From Anagrus nilaparvatae (lineage: Eukaryota > Arthropoda > Insecta > Hymenoptera > Mymaridae): a DNA stretch of 64,000 bases. Below the pieces are notes generated by a model that ran no database searches, was not told the DNA's origin, and saw nothing but the letters and a program-made list of their open reading frames with translations. Positions 11,046 through 22,195 of this stretch are shown piece by piece. A program made the translations under genes and the position numbers. The stretch is from NCBI GenBank assembly GCA_022575985.1, contig JAKSXM010000007.1, positions 68,726,501 to 68,790,500 on the forward strand, in the 5' to 3' direction. Position 1 is the stretch's first letter, and every line of letters starts with the position of its first letter.

Positions 11046-13018
11046 CCTATTAACGCCTAAGCGGACATCCTTGGACACTTGTATTTTTTGGTAATAAAAT
11101 CTGCATATTTTAGGCTAAAAACCCCACCCAGTAGGTAATTTGGGTCGCTCTTTTCATTTCCGGGGTCCGTTTTCTGATACAACCCTTGCGAAACGAGATA
11201 TCAACCCCTAAAGTGGGGTAAATTTTCAAATAATTCTTAAAGAAACTTAAGTTCTTCCCAAATGCAAAGAAGTCTTTATTCAGAATAAAAAATTATTACT
11301 AGAACTACCAAGAAATAGTTAAAAAGTCAAATAAGCATGTATTAGCCATTGCAACCCTCCCTGGGGGTGTCTTTCGTAAGCAAAGGGGTGAGTTTTATAA
11401 AATAAATGAAAGATTGAATATTTTGGGCAAAAAAACTCACCTAATAAGTAATTTGGGCCGTTCTTTTCATTTCCGGGGTCCGTTTTTTTATACAACCCTT
11501 GCGAAACGAGATATCAACCCCTAAAACGGGGTAAATTTTCAAATAATTCTTAAAGAAACTTAAGTTCTTCCCAAATGAAAAAAAGTCTTTATTTAGCATA
11601 AAATATTATTAAAAAAACTCCCAAGAAATAGTTAAAAAGTCAAATAAGCATGTATTAGCCATTGCAACCCTCCCTGGGGATGTCTTTAGTAAGCAAAGGG
11701 GTTAGTTTTGTGAATAAATGAAAAATTGAAAATTTTGGGCTAAAAAACTCTCCTAATAGGTACTTTGGGTCGCTCTTTTCATTTCTGGAGCCCATTTTTA
11801 GCTGCAACCCCTACGAAATGAGATAACAACCCCTAAAATGCGGTAAATTTTTAAACGATTTTTGTTACGCGTGAGATGTCCCCAAATGCAAAAAAGATTT
11901 ATTTGACTTTAAAAATTATTACCAGGACTCCCAAAAAAGAGGAGGTTCGTAAAATTGAAGTATATAGATAAAATTTACGCCATTTTAGGAGTTGGTATAT
12001 AATTTCGTAGGGGTTGCAGCTAAAAATGAGCTCCAGAAATGAAAAGAGCGTCCCAAAATACCTATTAGATGAGTTTTTTAGCCCAAAATATTCAATCTTT
12101 CATTTATTTACTAAAATCACCCCTTTGTTTACTAACGACACCCCCAGGGAGGGTAGAAATGGCTAATACATACGTATTTGACTTTTAACCTTTTCTTGGG
12201 ACTCCTAGTAAAAATTTCTTATGCTAAATAAAAAATTTTTTGCATTTGAAAGTAAATAAAGTTTCCTTAAGAATTACTTGAAAGTTTACCCCATTTTAAG
12301 GGTTGATATCTCATTTCGTAGGGGTTGTAGCTAAAAATGAGCTCCAGAAATGACAAGAGCGACCCAAAATACTTTCTGGGTGAGTTTTTTGGCCCAAAAT
12401 ATTCAATCTTTCATTTATTTATAAAACTCACCCCTTTGTTTACTAAAGACACCCCCAGGGAGGGCAGCAATGGATAATACATATGTATTTGACTTTTAAC
12501 CTTCTCTTGGGATTCCTAGTAAATATTTTTTATGCTAAATAAAAACTTTTTTGCATTTGAAAGCAATTAAAGTTTCCTTAAGAATTACTTGAAAATTTAC
12601 CCCACGTTAGGGGTTGATATCTCGTTTCGCAAGTGTTGTATCAAAAAGCAGGCCCCGGAAATGAAAAGAGCGACCCAAATTACCTGTTAGGTGAGTTTGT
12701 TAGCCCAAAATATTCAATCTTTCATTTATTTATAAAACTCACCCCTTTGCTTGCTAAGACACCCCTAGGGAGGGTTGCAATGGCTAATACATGCTTATTT
12801 GACTTTTTTACTATTTCTTGGGAGTTCTAGTAATAATTTTTTATGCTGAATAAAGACTTTTTTGCATTTGGGAAGAACTTAAGTTTCTTTAAGAATTATT
12901 TGAAAATTTACCCCACTTTAGGGGTTGATATCTCGTTTCGCAAGGGTTGTATCAGAAAACGGACCCCGGAAATGAAAAAATGCAAGTGTCCAAGGATGTC
13001 CGCTTAGGCGTTAATAGG
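11046..13018. mobile_element. TTAA-flanked foldback element (piggyBac-type ends), 1973 bp
   Basis: The element starts CCTATTAACGCCTAAGCGG (11046 on) and ends with the exact complement (to 13018). The terminal inverted repeats are perfect for 36 bp. TTAA stands directly outside both ends (11042-11045 and 13019-13022), which is the target choice and duplication of the piggyBac superfamily. The inside is a set of blocks of about 310 bp, forward in the left half (near 11100, 11410, 11720) and inverted in the right half. Each block carries a TTTGGGTCGCTCTTTTCATT then TCCGGGGTCC string. No transposase frame is present, so the element is non-autonomous. Relatives: 17367-18762, 30177-30465, 38150-38427 and 38432 onward. 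Confidence 0.85.
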
Positions 13019-13022
13019 TTAA

Positions 13023-13924
13023 GTGAAAACTAATGGGTCATATTATGAAAATGTTTGAATTTCTGCATTTAATTAATAATTGAATTCTTTATAATTGATT
13101 AATAAATTCTTAATAATTAATTCTTATAACAAATTTCGATTTTATTAAATGCAGAAAGTAAAAATTTTAAGGATTGAACTTTTTTCATTTTTGGACAAAT
13201 TTTCTTTTCAAATTTCTCGTTGTCATATAAGATATATTATTAACTTAAGATCTTTATGCTATTAAAAAAAACGCCAAACAAATTTTTTTCTTTAATTTTC
13301 ATTTGATGACCTCCCATTTTATGTAATCTACTCGCCGCGCCGTTACAGGGCTTTTGTGAACTGATTAGGCAATGATAAATAAATCCTGTTGTAATTTTCA
13401 AAGACTTCATAATTATGAATATGAGAAGAGATTCGTGAAATAGTCACCACCTGCCAAGTTGGCGTCTAAAAATTTATCCGCAGGTTTATGGTAAAAGGGA
13501 GGGCGTGCGCATCCAAAATATGAACTTTTATCAAAGCTTAGATTTCTAGAACTAGATTTTTACTTATCGAGTTATGTCCGATCAAACTTTTTCGGTAGAT
13601 TCCAATTTCTCTAGATATCAACTAATTAGTCTGAGTGAAGCATGCGTTAGCATGCTTTACTCAAGTTATATCCCCGCAGGAAAATGATCTAAGGTGAGTT
13701 AGTTTGCGCTTTATTGATTTTATGAATATATATAAAACTTAGACCATAATATTCAAAATTTCATCAGGATCTTCACTATTATTTTATTTTTTAATTACGT
13801 TTTTTTTTAACAAAGTTATCCCAATTTTACGGACGCGCGTCAATTTTTATATTATTTCTATACTATAAAAATGTTAATATTATGCATGTGTTTATTTTTT
13901 CGTTATTAAAATTTACATTGATAT
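13023..13924. other. Spacer with one short hairpin
   Basis: No gene was recognised. A near-perfect 13-bp stem with a 4-base loop occurs near 13633-13662 (GAGTGAAGCATGC, then GCATGCTTTACTC). The rest is AT-rich without structure. Confidence 0.4.
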
Positions 13925-15480
13925 TTTTTTGTAAATTTAGCGACCCCTAGTAGGTTTTTTGGGTCACTGAACACAAATATGATATCGGGTTTTACCGAAA
14001 ATGATTCAGTTGCCCACAATAGGCAACTTCAGGTTAATTTTTAGGTATTTTTAAATAGATCTTGTTTTGTAATTTTAACGACCCCTATAAGATTTTTTGG
14101 GTCTCTGAACACGAATATGATATCGGGTTTTAACGAAAATGATTTAGTTGCCCACAATAGGCAACTTCAGGTTAATTTTTAGTTATTTTTAAATAGATCT
14201 TTTTTTGTAATTTTAACGATCCCTAGTAGGTTTTTTGGGTCACTGAACACGAATATGATATCGGGTTTTACCGAAAATGATTCAGTTGCCCACAATAGGC
14301 AACTTCAGGTTAATTTTTGGGTATTTTTAAATAGATCTTTTTTGTAATATTAGCGACCACTAGTAGGTTTTTTGGGTCACTGAACACGAATATGATATCG
14401 GGTTTTAACGAAAATGATTTAGTTGCCCATAATAGGCAACTTCAGGTTAATTTTTGGGTATTTTTAAATAGATCTTTTTTTGTAATTTTAACGACCCCTA
14501 GTAGGTTTTTTAGGTCACTGAACACAAATATGATATCGGGTTTTAACGAAAATGATTTAGTTGCCCACAATAGGCAACTTCAGGTTAATTTTTAGTTATT
14601 TTTAAATAGATCTTTTTTTGTAATTTTAACGATCCCTAGTAGGTTTTTTGAGTCACTGAACACGAATATGTTATCGGGTTTTAACGAAAATGATTTAGTT
14701 GCCCCTAATAGGCAACTTCAGGTTAATTTTTGGGTATTTTTAAATAGATCTTTTTTTTTAATATTAACGACCACTAGTAGGTTTTTTGGGTCACTGAACA
14801 CGAATATGATATCGGGTTTTACCGAAAATGATTCAGTTGCCCACAATAGGCAACTTCAGGTTAATCTTTGGGTATTTTTAAATAGATCTTTTTTTTGTAA
14901 TTTTAACGACCCCTAGTAGGTTTTTTGGGTCACTGAACACAAATATGATATCGGGTTTTACCGAAAATTATTCAGTTGCCCACAATAGGCAACTTCAGGT
15001 TAATTTTTGGGTATTTTTAAATAGATCTTTTTTGTAATATTAACGACCACTAGTAGGTTTTTTGGGTCACTGAACACGAATATGATATCGGGTTTTACCG
15101 AAAATGATTCAGTTGCCTACAATAGGCAACTTCAGGTTAATCTTTGGGTATTTTTAAATAGATCTTTTTTTTGTAATTTTAACGACCCCTAGTAGGTTTT
15201 TTGGGTCACTGAACACGAATATGATATCGCGTTTTAACGAAAATGATTCAGTTGCCCACAATAGGCAACTTCAGGTTAATTTTTAGGTATTTTTAAATAG
15301 ATCTTTTTTTGTAATTTTAACGACCCCTAGTAGGTTTTCTGGGTCACTGATCACGAATATGATATCGGGTTTTAACGAAAATGATTAAGTTGCCCACAAT
15401 TGGCAACTTCAGGTTAATTTTTGGGAATTTTTAAATAGATCTTTTTTTGTAATTTTAACGACCTTTAGTTTTTTGGGTTA
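13925..15480 (+). repeat. 138-bp tandem array, about 11 copies
   Basis: Monomers recur about every 138 bp; the string TATGATATCGGGTTTTA marks copies near 13977, 14115, 14253, 14391, 14529, 14804, 14943, 15080, 15219 and 15358. Each holds the box GGTTTTTTGGGTCACTGA then ACACGAA, and a hairpin GTTGCCCACAATAGGCAAC. Because 138 is divisible by three, reading frames run through several copies (14392-14595, 14668-14916), but these are by-products. The same monomers lie inverted at 16085-16560, so the whole region is an uneven inverted repeat with a ~600-bp loop. Confidence 0.9.
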
Positions 15481-15914
15481 CTCTTTATCTGTATCTAGTA
15501 TTTTAAATTATTGTTAGAAAATGAAATTTTTTCAGTGAATCGATGCTAAATAATGTCCTAAATATTATATTCACAGATTTTTAAAATTAGAAGCTTTGTA
15601 AAAAAGTCTTGATTAATTTAGTAGCTGAAAAATAAACGAAATTTCAAGCTCTAATGTCTCCGTCTGCTGTCAATAATTTTACAAAATTTTTTTAAAAAAT
15701 TCTAAGGGACATATAACTTGATAAATTCTATAAGAATTAAAGATTCCAGAAGTTTAGATTTCCAGAAATTTTAAATAAAAAAATGAAATTATTATCCACC
15801 TGATTCAACCTTAATATTTTTTAATACGTAAAGAAAAAGTCAAATAAAAATCAAATTTATTCATTTTGAAGTTTTATTAATTATATAAGTTCTTTTTTTT
15901 TGTTTTAATTTTAG

Positions 15915-16006
15915 TTAAAAGCTGCATACAGAGTTATGGATGCATTTTGTAAACTTGCCGATGAACACAAAAGTAAATATGATAAAGTCGTACCTTCGCA
16001 TCACAG
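15915..16006 (+). CDS. Candidate internal coding exon (92 nt), host gene unknown
   Basis: A long pyrimidine tract and TTTTAG (ending 15914) look like a 3' splice site. The following 92 nt are open and read, in the frame of the ATG at 15936, LKAAYRVMDAFCKLADEHKS and eleven more residues ending SHHR. CAG|GTCAAT at 16006/16007 could be a 5' splice site, although it is weaker than consensus. The peptide is balanced and hydrophilic-helical, unlike the low-complexity products of the surrounding AT-rich DNA. It sits in the loop between two inverted 138-bp arrays. I do not recognise the protein. It could be an exon of a gene with very long introns, a pseudo-exon carried by an element, or chance. Confidence 0.35.
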
Positions 16007-16084
16007 GTCAATCTTTATGCTGTTGAGATTTATGAACGAGACATTTTTTAGTGCTTTCTTTAAAATCCGGGGGTTGCAACCCTT

Positions 16085-16560
16085 AAATATAATTTTCTGC
16101 ATGAAATTAGGATTTTGCGACCAAAAAAACCTACTAAGGGTCGTTAAAGTGAATGAAAACGCCTGAAGTTGCCGATTGTGGGCACCTCAAGCATTTTTAA
16201 TGAAAACCGATATCACATTCGTGATCAGTGACCCAAAAAACCTACTGGGGGTCGTTAAATATACAAGAAAAGATCTATTTAAAAATACCCAAAAATTAAC
16301 CTGAAGTTGCCTAATGTGGGCAACTGAATCATTTTCGGTAAAAACAGATATCATATTCGTGTTCAGTGACCCAAAAAACCTATTGGGGGTCGTTAAAATT
16401 ACTAAAAAAGATCTATTTAAAAATACCCAAAAATTAACCTGAAGTTGCCTATTGTGGGCAACTGAATCATTTTCAGTAAAAACCGATATCATATTCGTGT
16501 TCAGTGAGCCAAAAAACCTACTAGGGGTCGTTAAATTTACAAAAAAAGATCAATTTAAAT
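16085..16560 (-). repeat. Inverted counterpart of the 138-bp array, about 3 copies
   Basis: About three monomers in reverse orientation mirror 13925-15480, with landmarks such as CCAAAAAACCTACTGGGGGT near 16231. The 101-codon minus-strand frame at 16187-16492 is the same by-product frame as in the left array. The arm is much shorter than the left one, so copies were gained or lost on one side. Confidence 0.9.
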
Positions 16561-16769
16561 TTTAGGGCTTAAGGGGAGGGGGAAATTGGGGGTAATTTCA
16601 CCCAATTTTTACGAGCGCAAGTTTATTCATTGTATACAATGTTCTTTAGGCCTATCTGAAGAGATTCCCATACGTTTCATCGTAAGTCAGCCAGGGTCGT
16701 GGTTTTCAGAGGTTTGGCCTTTTTTTACACCTAGGCCCCGACTATTATCAGTGCTGGTAAATTCAGAGA

Positions 16770-17107
16770 GCACCAGCGTTGATTTGGAATTATTAATAAT
16801 TTTTTATTTTTTTCACTCTGTGTAAAAATCGAATTTCTCGTCACCGAGTTCACTCTGTTTATATTTTGGGCATACGAAAATATTGATTAGATAATATTAA
16901 TTAATTTCAAGAAAAGTATTATAAATTAATTTTTATTTAAAAAGCAACTAATGAAAAATTTTTCCGGCATAATTATAAAGGTTTTACGGTTTTATAACTA
17001 ATTATAGTTTATTAACCAACAAAATAAACAAAGTGAACTTGTAAACAATTATTCAATTTTTATACAAGGTGACTACATGAAAATGTAATAATTCCAAATC
17101 AACGCTG
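16770..17107. repeat. MITE-like inverted repeat, about 340 bp
   Basis: CAGCGTTGATTTGGAATTAT near 16775 pairs with its complement ending near 17106 (TAATAATTCCAAATCAACGC). Further matches lie inward (GTCACCGAGTTCACTCTGTT against AACAAAGTGAACTTG). The arms are diverged and the centre is AT-rich and non-coding. The element type is not established. Confidence 0.6.
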
Positions 17108-17366
17108 CAGGCCTATTCTGTATTTGATTCACGCTGTTTTCACGTGAAAGCATGCAATTTTAGGTTAAAAGTACGTGAGTCGAAGGAAATTAGTTATTGA
17201 AAATGTGAGTTCCTAATTTTAGGTTAGATTTTATTGCGAAAACACTCTGAAATTGATTCCCTTATAACCGAACTTTATTCGCGTTATACGAATGAATGAA
17301 CAATTATATAACGAAAACTTAAAATTCGATAAAACCTTTCTAAAATAGATTTCTCGACTAGGTTAA

Positions 17367-18762
17367 CCCATTTACGCCCAAGCGGACGTTAACGGAAAGT
17401 CAAAAAAAAAAATAGGTTCCCGTATAGATAGAGGCTTTTAAATTACATGTCTATATTAAATTTCATGCTCTTACCTAATCTGAAGTAAGATTTTACTTAC
17501 AACCCTTTTAAATGCCCCAAAAATAGAGATAAGGGGGGCAAAAGAGGGGCTAAAATAAAAATGACGGAAAAATCAATATAAAAAAAAAAAATGATACCAA
17601 AAAACATTTAAATTTACTTATTTGTGCAAAAAACTTACATTTTTACTTACTTACATTTTTTAGGTTTATGGGATATTTAATTGGATTTTAACCCTGATAT
17701 TGCAACTAGGGGTAGTTTTTCCCAAAAACATCAAATATTGTTTTTTTAGTTCCAAATCGTTTCTAATAGGTAAATTTTACTAATAATTCCATTTTTTGAA
17801 TTTGTTTTGAGCTAAAATGCTTCTGTGCTCTTAAAAATTACCCTTAAAAGGTAAATATAAGAATAGTAAATTCTATAGGTTCCATTTAGCCCTGATAAGC
17901 CCTATTTTTACGCTCACAGAAGCGTTTTAGCTCAAAACAAATTCAAAAAATGGAATCAGGAGTAAAATTTACCTATTAGAACCGATTTGGAACTAAAAAA
18001 ACAATATTTGAAATTTTTGGGAAAAACTACCCCCAGTTGCAATATAAGAGTTGAAATTCAATTAAATATCTCATAAATCTATAAAATGTAAGCTTTTTGC
18101 ACAAATAAGTAAATTTAAATGTTTTTTGGTATCATTTTTTTTTTTTATATTGATTTTTCCAGTTTTTTTAACAGTTTAATTAATCTATTATTTTCAACTA
18201 TTGTAAATTAATTTTAATAAATCTAAATTTTATTAATATAAAAATGTTACTAATATAATAATTAAATATTTATAACTATAAAATGTACTACCTAATTTTT
18301 GACTGTATTTCTTATTTTAGAAATATGTGATAACTACCTACTTGGTAAGCTTATAAATTTTGTAACTAATTAATTTTATAGATCATTGTAATTTATATAT
18401 GAATTTTTTAATAAAGGTTCCTTGATAAGGTCATCAGTTCGATGACGAAACGTCGGTAAAAAATAATTTGTATTTTTTATTGCTCTTGGTCCAACAAGGT
18501 CGTATTATCACTTAATTTTAATAATTTATTTGGACGTATCAACAACTTTAAATTGATTTTTCCGTCATTTTTATTTTAGCCCCCTTTTCACCCCCCTTAT
18601 CCCTATTTTTGGAGAATTTAAAAGCGTGGTAAGTAAAATCTGACTTCAGATTCAGTAAGAGCATGAAATTTTACGATAGACATGTAATTTAAAAGCCTCT
18701 ATCTATACGGGAACCTATTTTTTTTTTGACTTTCCGTTTACGTCCGCTTGGGCGTAAATGGG
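17367..18762. mobile_element. Second TTAA-flanked foldback element, 1396 bp
   Basis: The ends are CCCATTTACGCCCAAGCGG and its complement, each bordered by TTAA (17363-17366 and 18763-18766). The arms are nearly fully complementary: for example GGTTCCCGTATAGATAGAGG near 17423 pairs with its complement near 18697, and pairing continues to a centre near 17865. No transposase frame exists. The termini resemble those of 11046-13018 (shared GCCCAAGCGGAC-like string), so they form one family or sister families. The right arm is interrupted by a separate 391-bp insertion (18161-18551). Non-autonomous, with piggyBac-type target choice. Confidence 0.85.
18161..18551 (+). mobile_element. 391-bp insertion with a degenerate hammerhead-like motif (Penelope-like?)
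   Basis: The insert lies between two copies of ATTGATTTTTCC (18149-18160 and 18552-18563). The uninterrupted left arm of the host foldback shows this string only once, so it is a 12-bp target duplication. Near its 3' side the insert carries TTGATAAG (18422-18429), a stem GTCATC/GATGAC (18430-18435 with 18441-18446), and GAAAC then GTC (18447-18454). This layout recalls hammerhead ribozymes, and such motifs are known from Penelope-like retroelements. Two positions of the conserved CTGATGAG core differ and no clean stem III is apparent, so activity is doubtful. No protein is encoded. Confidence 0.55.
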
Positions 18763-18984
18763 TTAATTGAATTAATTGTAAAAAATTAAAAATTCTGCAA
18801 AATATTAATATTTACTGTTAATATATTTGTAAATTTAATTACATCTTTTTAATATTTTAAAATGTAAAGCATCATTTAAAAGCCTCACATAAATGAAATA
18901 AAGAATAAAATAGTCTTTGGCCCCGATACTTTATAGCACTTTTTTCTTTTCTATTAAAAAATTATGTTATATTCTTTTTTGTAA

Positions 18985-19323
18985 AGCGTTATACTCCACT
19001 CAATATGCGGGTTTTGTTGATATACTAGCCCTCACCAGGTTTGGTCTAGAATAGGTTTTTTGGGTCGTTGATCACGATTATTGAGGTAATTTCTATAGAA
19101 GATAAGGCTTTACTCCTAAATCAGCAATAACTAACCCCGAAGAAAGGTATTTTCGCTATATTCATTACTCTAGATGATTTAAGGGTGAATCTCAAGTTTA
19201 TTGAATATAGGGCTCCGAAATTCGTAATCAGCGACCCAAGAAACCTATATATATTAGAACAAATCTGGTGAGAGCTAGTAACTATTCCCCCCCTCGCCCC
19301 ACTGTAATTGAGTGTTACGACTA
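18985..19323. repeat. Inverted repeat with a single box-carrying monomer per arm
   Basis: CTAGCCCTCACCAGGTTTGG (about 19026) pairs with its complement near 19256-19275. Just inside lie GGTTTTTTGGGTCGTTGA then TCACGA (19056-19079) and, inverted, TCGTAATCAGCGACCCAAG then AAACCT near 19220-19245. The ~140-bp left monomer follows the same plan as the arrays at 31950-32845 and 46320-48165 but is present only once. It may be the basic, unamplified form of those elements. Confidence 0.7.
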
Positions 19324-19325
19324 TT

Positions 19326-19440
19326 AACATGGAACATGTTTATAGGGAGGGGGTACCTCAGAACTTGAAAATTAAGGGGGGGGGGTCAAATTTGTCCGGT
19401 TTAAGGCGGGGGGGTCGAATGAGACTTAAAATAATTTCAA
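19326..19440 (+). repeat. G-rich terminal box, left
   Basis: GGAACATGTTTATAGGGAGG, then a long G run and GTCAAATTTGTCC. The inverted counterpart is at 22080-22195 (ending CTCTATAAACATG then TATCCATGTT), and a direct relative is at 20215-20310. The pair may mark the ends of a ~2.9-kb element holding the RT relic at 20370-21726, but the arms are short and diverged. Confidence 0.5.
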
Positions 19441-20369
19441 TTTAGGGACTTTGAAAAATCTGGGCTTAGGGACTTGGAATAATTCGGTTTTAGGGACTTT
19501 GAATAATTTTGTTTTTTAAAAAAATTCATCTATCATGAAGTTATTTTTTTCACTTTATTATAAAGAACTAAGAACCGAAAATTCCAATTTTTTTCACTTC
19601 CTTTTGTAATTTACTTTAGTTGCTTTTAATATGAATCACTCGACATATCCTTATCATATTTTGCTAGTTGTAAATTGTTGTTTTGTCTTTTTCTTTTTGG
19701 CATGCTTGAATTTTCTGTATACAAATTTTTTATTTTTTAAGGAATCTTTTAATAAAAAATATATTAATAGTTACCGTAATTATAAATTATAAAATAATTA
19801 TTTTTATTTTATATTTTATTTTACTCATTAATATATTTTAATCTTCACTCAGACTTCTCATTATTTATAATGACTTACTAGTACTCTGATGACTGCAAAA
19901 TTAATTTTAATTTTTGTAAATCAAAGAATTTAAATGCACTATAGTTATATAATCATGTTTTTTATTTGTTTTCTTGAATTATTAATTTACTATTGAATAA
20001 TCAAACAATTTGCTTTTTAATCCAAATAATTAAAATTACCTTTATTTTTAAGTGCAATGTTGATTAAATTTCTTGAAAATTAAAGCAAATTAATGATTGA
20101 AAATTCAATCAATTCAAGCAAAATTCAAGCCCAGCTACCTGACTACGAATAGATAAATAAGGAAAAATACACGATTAAAAATTAATTAAATTTCAATTTT
20201 AATTTTAACATGAAACTTATTTATTGGAAGGGGTATCTGAAAAGGTCTATCTGGGTAGGGGGTTTTTGGAAGGGGGAGGGTCAAATAGACTTAAAATATT
20301 TTCAGTCAGGGCTTGGTTAGGTCCTGATTAGAACAAGAACTTAGAATACTTTAGATTTATGGAATTCAG
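19441..20369. other. AT-rich spacer with a second G-rich box
   Basis: No gene was seen. Positions 20215-20310 repeat the G-rich box (GGGTCAAATAGACTTAAAAT). The remainder is AT-rich. Confidence 0.4.
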
Positions 20370-21272
20370 ATAACTTACATTTCGGGATTCATTGTCCTTC
20401 ATCTATTGTATGCAGACAACCTTCAGGTGTATATTCAGGTTCCTCCTGAATCTATATCTGAAGGAGCAAAGACGCTTAGCATGGTAGCCCGTAGGGTTTC
20501 TGAATGGACTAAGCTAATGTCGTTACATCTTAATCCAGATAAAACAGAAGCTATTTACTTTGGTTCCAGTACTTTCGTTAATCGCTTAAATAAGCAAAAC
20601 TTACCCGGTGTTGAAATAGGCGAAGGTACATTAGTACCATTTGTGCAGGAATTAAAGAGTCTTGGGTTAATCCTGGATAACAAATTGACCTGGGAACCCC
20701 ACATAATTACCAGAGAAAAAAAAGGCAATAAAATACTTTACACCTTAAGATTTATAAGGCATTGTACTTCGGAAACACTACGAAAAAGGCTTGTCCAGGC
20801 ATTGATTACTTCTCATTTAGATTATTATAGCACTGTTCTACTAGATGCTAAAGCATCCTTAAAAGATAGAATTCAGAGATTGAGTAACAAGGGCATTAGA
20901 TAAATTTTTGGTATACGAAAGCTTGACCATATCTCACCTTTTAGGCGCAAAATGGACTGGCTCATGACAGACACACGTAAACTATACTTTACCAACATAA
21001 TTATTTATAAAATACTACATTTGCATCAATCAAACTACCTGACACACTTATTCATTAGACATTGCCCAAAAGAGACAGCAAGAGGGGCATTTAAAAACAA
21101 AGAACTGTCCCCACCCACTATTCTAAGAGGTACAGAAGCCAATTCCTTTCAGGTTTTGGGAGTAAAATACTGGAACTTGCTACCCATCACAATCCACAAT
21201 TTACCTTCTCTGAGTCGCTTCAAAAAAGCACTATTTAAACATCTTCTTATTGGCGACGCAAAACTGCGGTAG
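20370..21272 (+). pseudogene. Non-LTR retrotransposon reverse transcriptase, C-terminal part (CR1/L2-like)
   Basis: One plus-strand frame from about 20370 to the TAG/TAA zone at 21272 encodes the second half of an RT, broken by a single in-frame TAA at 20901-20903. Visible motifs are LLYADNLQVYIQ (the active-site YADD has become YADN), LHLNPDKTEAIYFGSS, SLGLILDNKLTWEPHI, TLRKRLVQALITSHLDYY and, after the stop, FGIRKLDHISPFRRK and YWNLLPITIHNLPSLSRFKK. This motif series is typical of CR1/L2/Daphne-type elements of the Jockey superfamily. The altered catalytic residue and the stop show that it is dead, but close to intact. Everything upstream (endonuclease, first half of RT) is missing, a usual 5' truncation. 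Confidence 0.85.
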
Positions 21273-21726
21273 TTTCATAGTTTATTATACTTTTATACTT
21301 TTATGTTTATACTGCTTATATATAATATATTTTATACTATTTATACTTGTTTTATACATTGATGTCTATACAATATTGACTGAACGTGCAATACGTGTTT
21401 ATACACTGGTCTAATATTTTACTTATTTTTATTTTATTATCTACATTATTTTAATAATTTTACTAATTTATTACCCTATTACACAAAAGTTCTACAAAAT
21501 AACGATATATATTATCTGTATTATATGTAAATTTTTTTTTTCCTTTTTCAGTATTACTATTATTATTAAAAACAAAAATAATATACCAAATTTTGTATTT
21601 TACTATATATATACTATTTATACCTGAATTAATATACATTGCATTTTTATATATTTTATATACTTGTTATCAAATGTTCACTTTTTGTATTTATTTGCAA
21701 ATAAAGAATATCTATCTATCTATCTA
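21273..21726 (+). mobile_element. 3' UTR and (TATC)n tail of the CR1/L2-like element
   Basis: The AT-rich segment after the RT relic ends with AATAAAGAA followed by four to five TATC units (about 21709-21726). Short tandem tails in place of poly(A) are known from CR1/L2-type elements and support that assignment. The tail sets the 3' boundary of the copy. Confidence 0.65.
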
Positions 21727-21785
21727 TTCATTATGATTTTGGTTCTAGGACTTATAAGAATTAGGTAGTATATGTTAAAATTGTT

Positions 21786-22034
21786 AAAGCATGTTCCATG
21801 ATATTTGGTTGTGCAAAAACACAAACCAGTTCTAAGTTTTTTTAAAAACATAAGTTTTCTGTAGAATGAATTAATAGATAATTTTTTAATTTTCTAATCT
21901 TTAAAAATTTTCCTTTTATGTACAAAATCTGTAGTTCTTTACAAACCCCGATTTCCATAATCTTGGCAAAATTAAAAAAAAAAAACTTATAACCGGTTTG
22001 TGAAAACGCATAACCTAAATGCATGGAACATGTT
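21786..22034. repeat. 250-bp hairpin element with ~55-bp arms
   Basis: AGCATGTTCCATGATATTTG and the following ACACAAACCAGTTCTAAGTT pair with ACTTATAACCGGTTTGTG and GCATGGAACATG near 21984-22032. One more arm of the same family stands alone at about 22905-22975 (ACTTATAACTGGTTTGTGTG). Non-coding, MITE-like. Confidence 0.65.
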
Positions 22035-22079
22035 TACTGCAGCTGAGGGCTAGGTATAATGCAATAATGTCCTTAAGCT

Positions 22080-22195
22080 TGAAATATTTTAAAAGTCCTA
22101 TTTGACCCCTTGAAGTGGACACTTTTTACCACCCCCCCCCCCTTTTGATTTACGAATTCCAAGGGTACTCCTCTCTATAAACATGTATCCATGTT
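22080..22195 (-). repeat. G-rich terminal box, right (inverted)
   Basis: Reverse-complement counterpart of the box at 19326-19440, with a run of C followed by TACTCCTCTCTATAAACATG. See that entry for the possible shared element. Confidence 0.5.

Noticed and set aside
14392..16492. Repeat-protein-like frames in the 138-bp array
   Set aside because: Same periodicity effect (46 codons), on both strands by symmetry. No independent coding sign.
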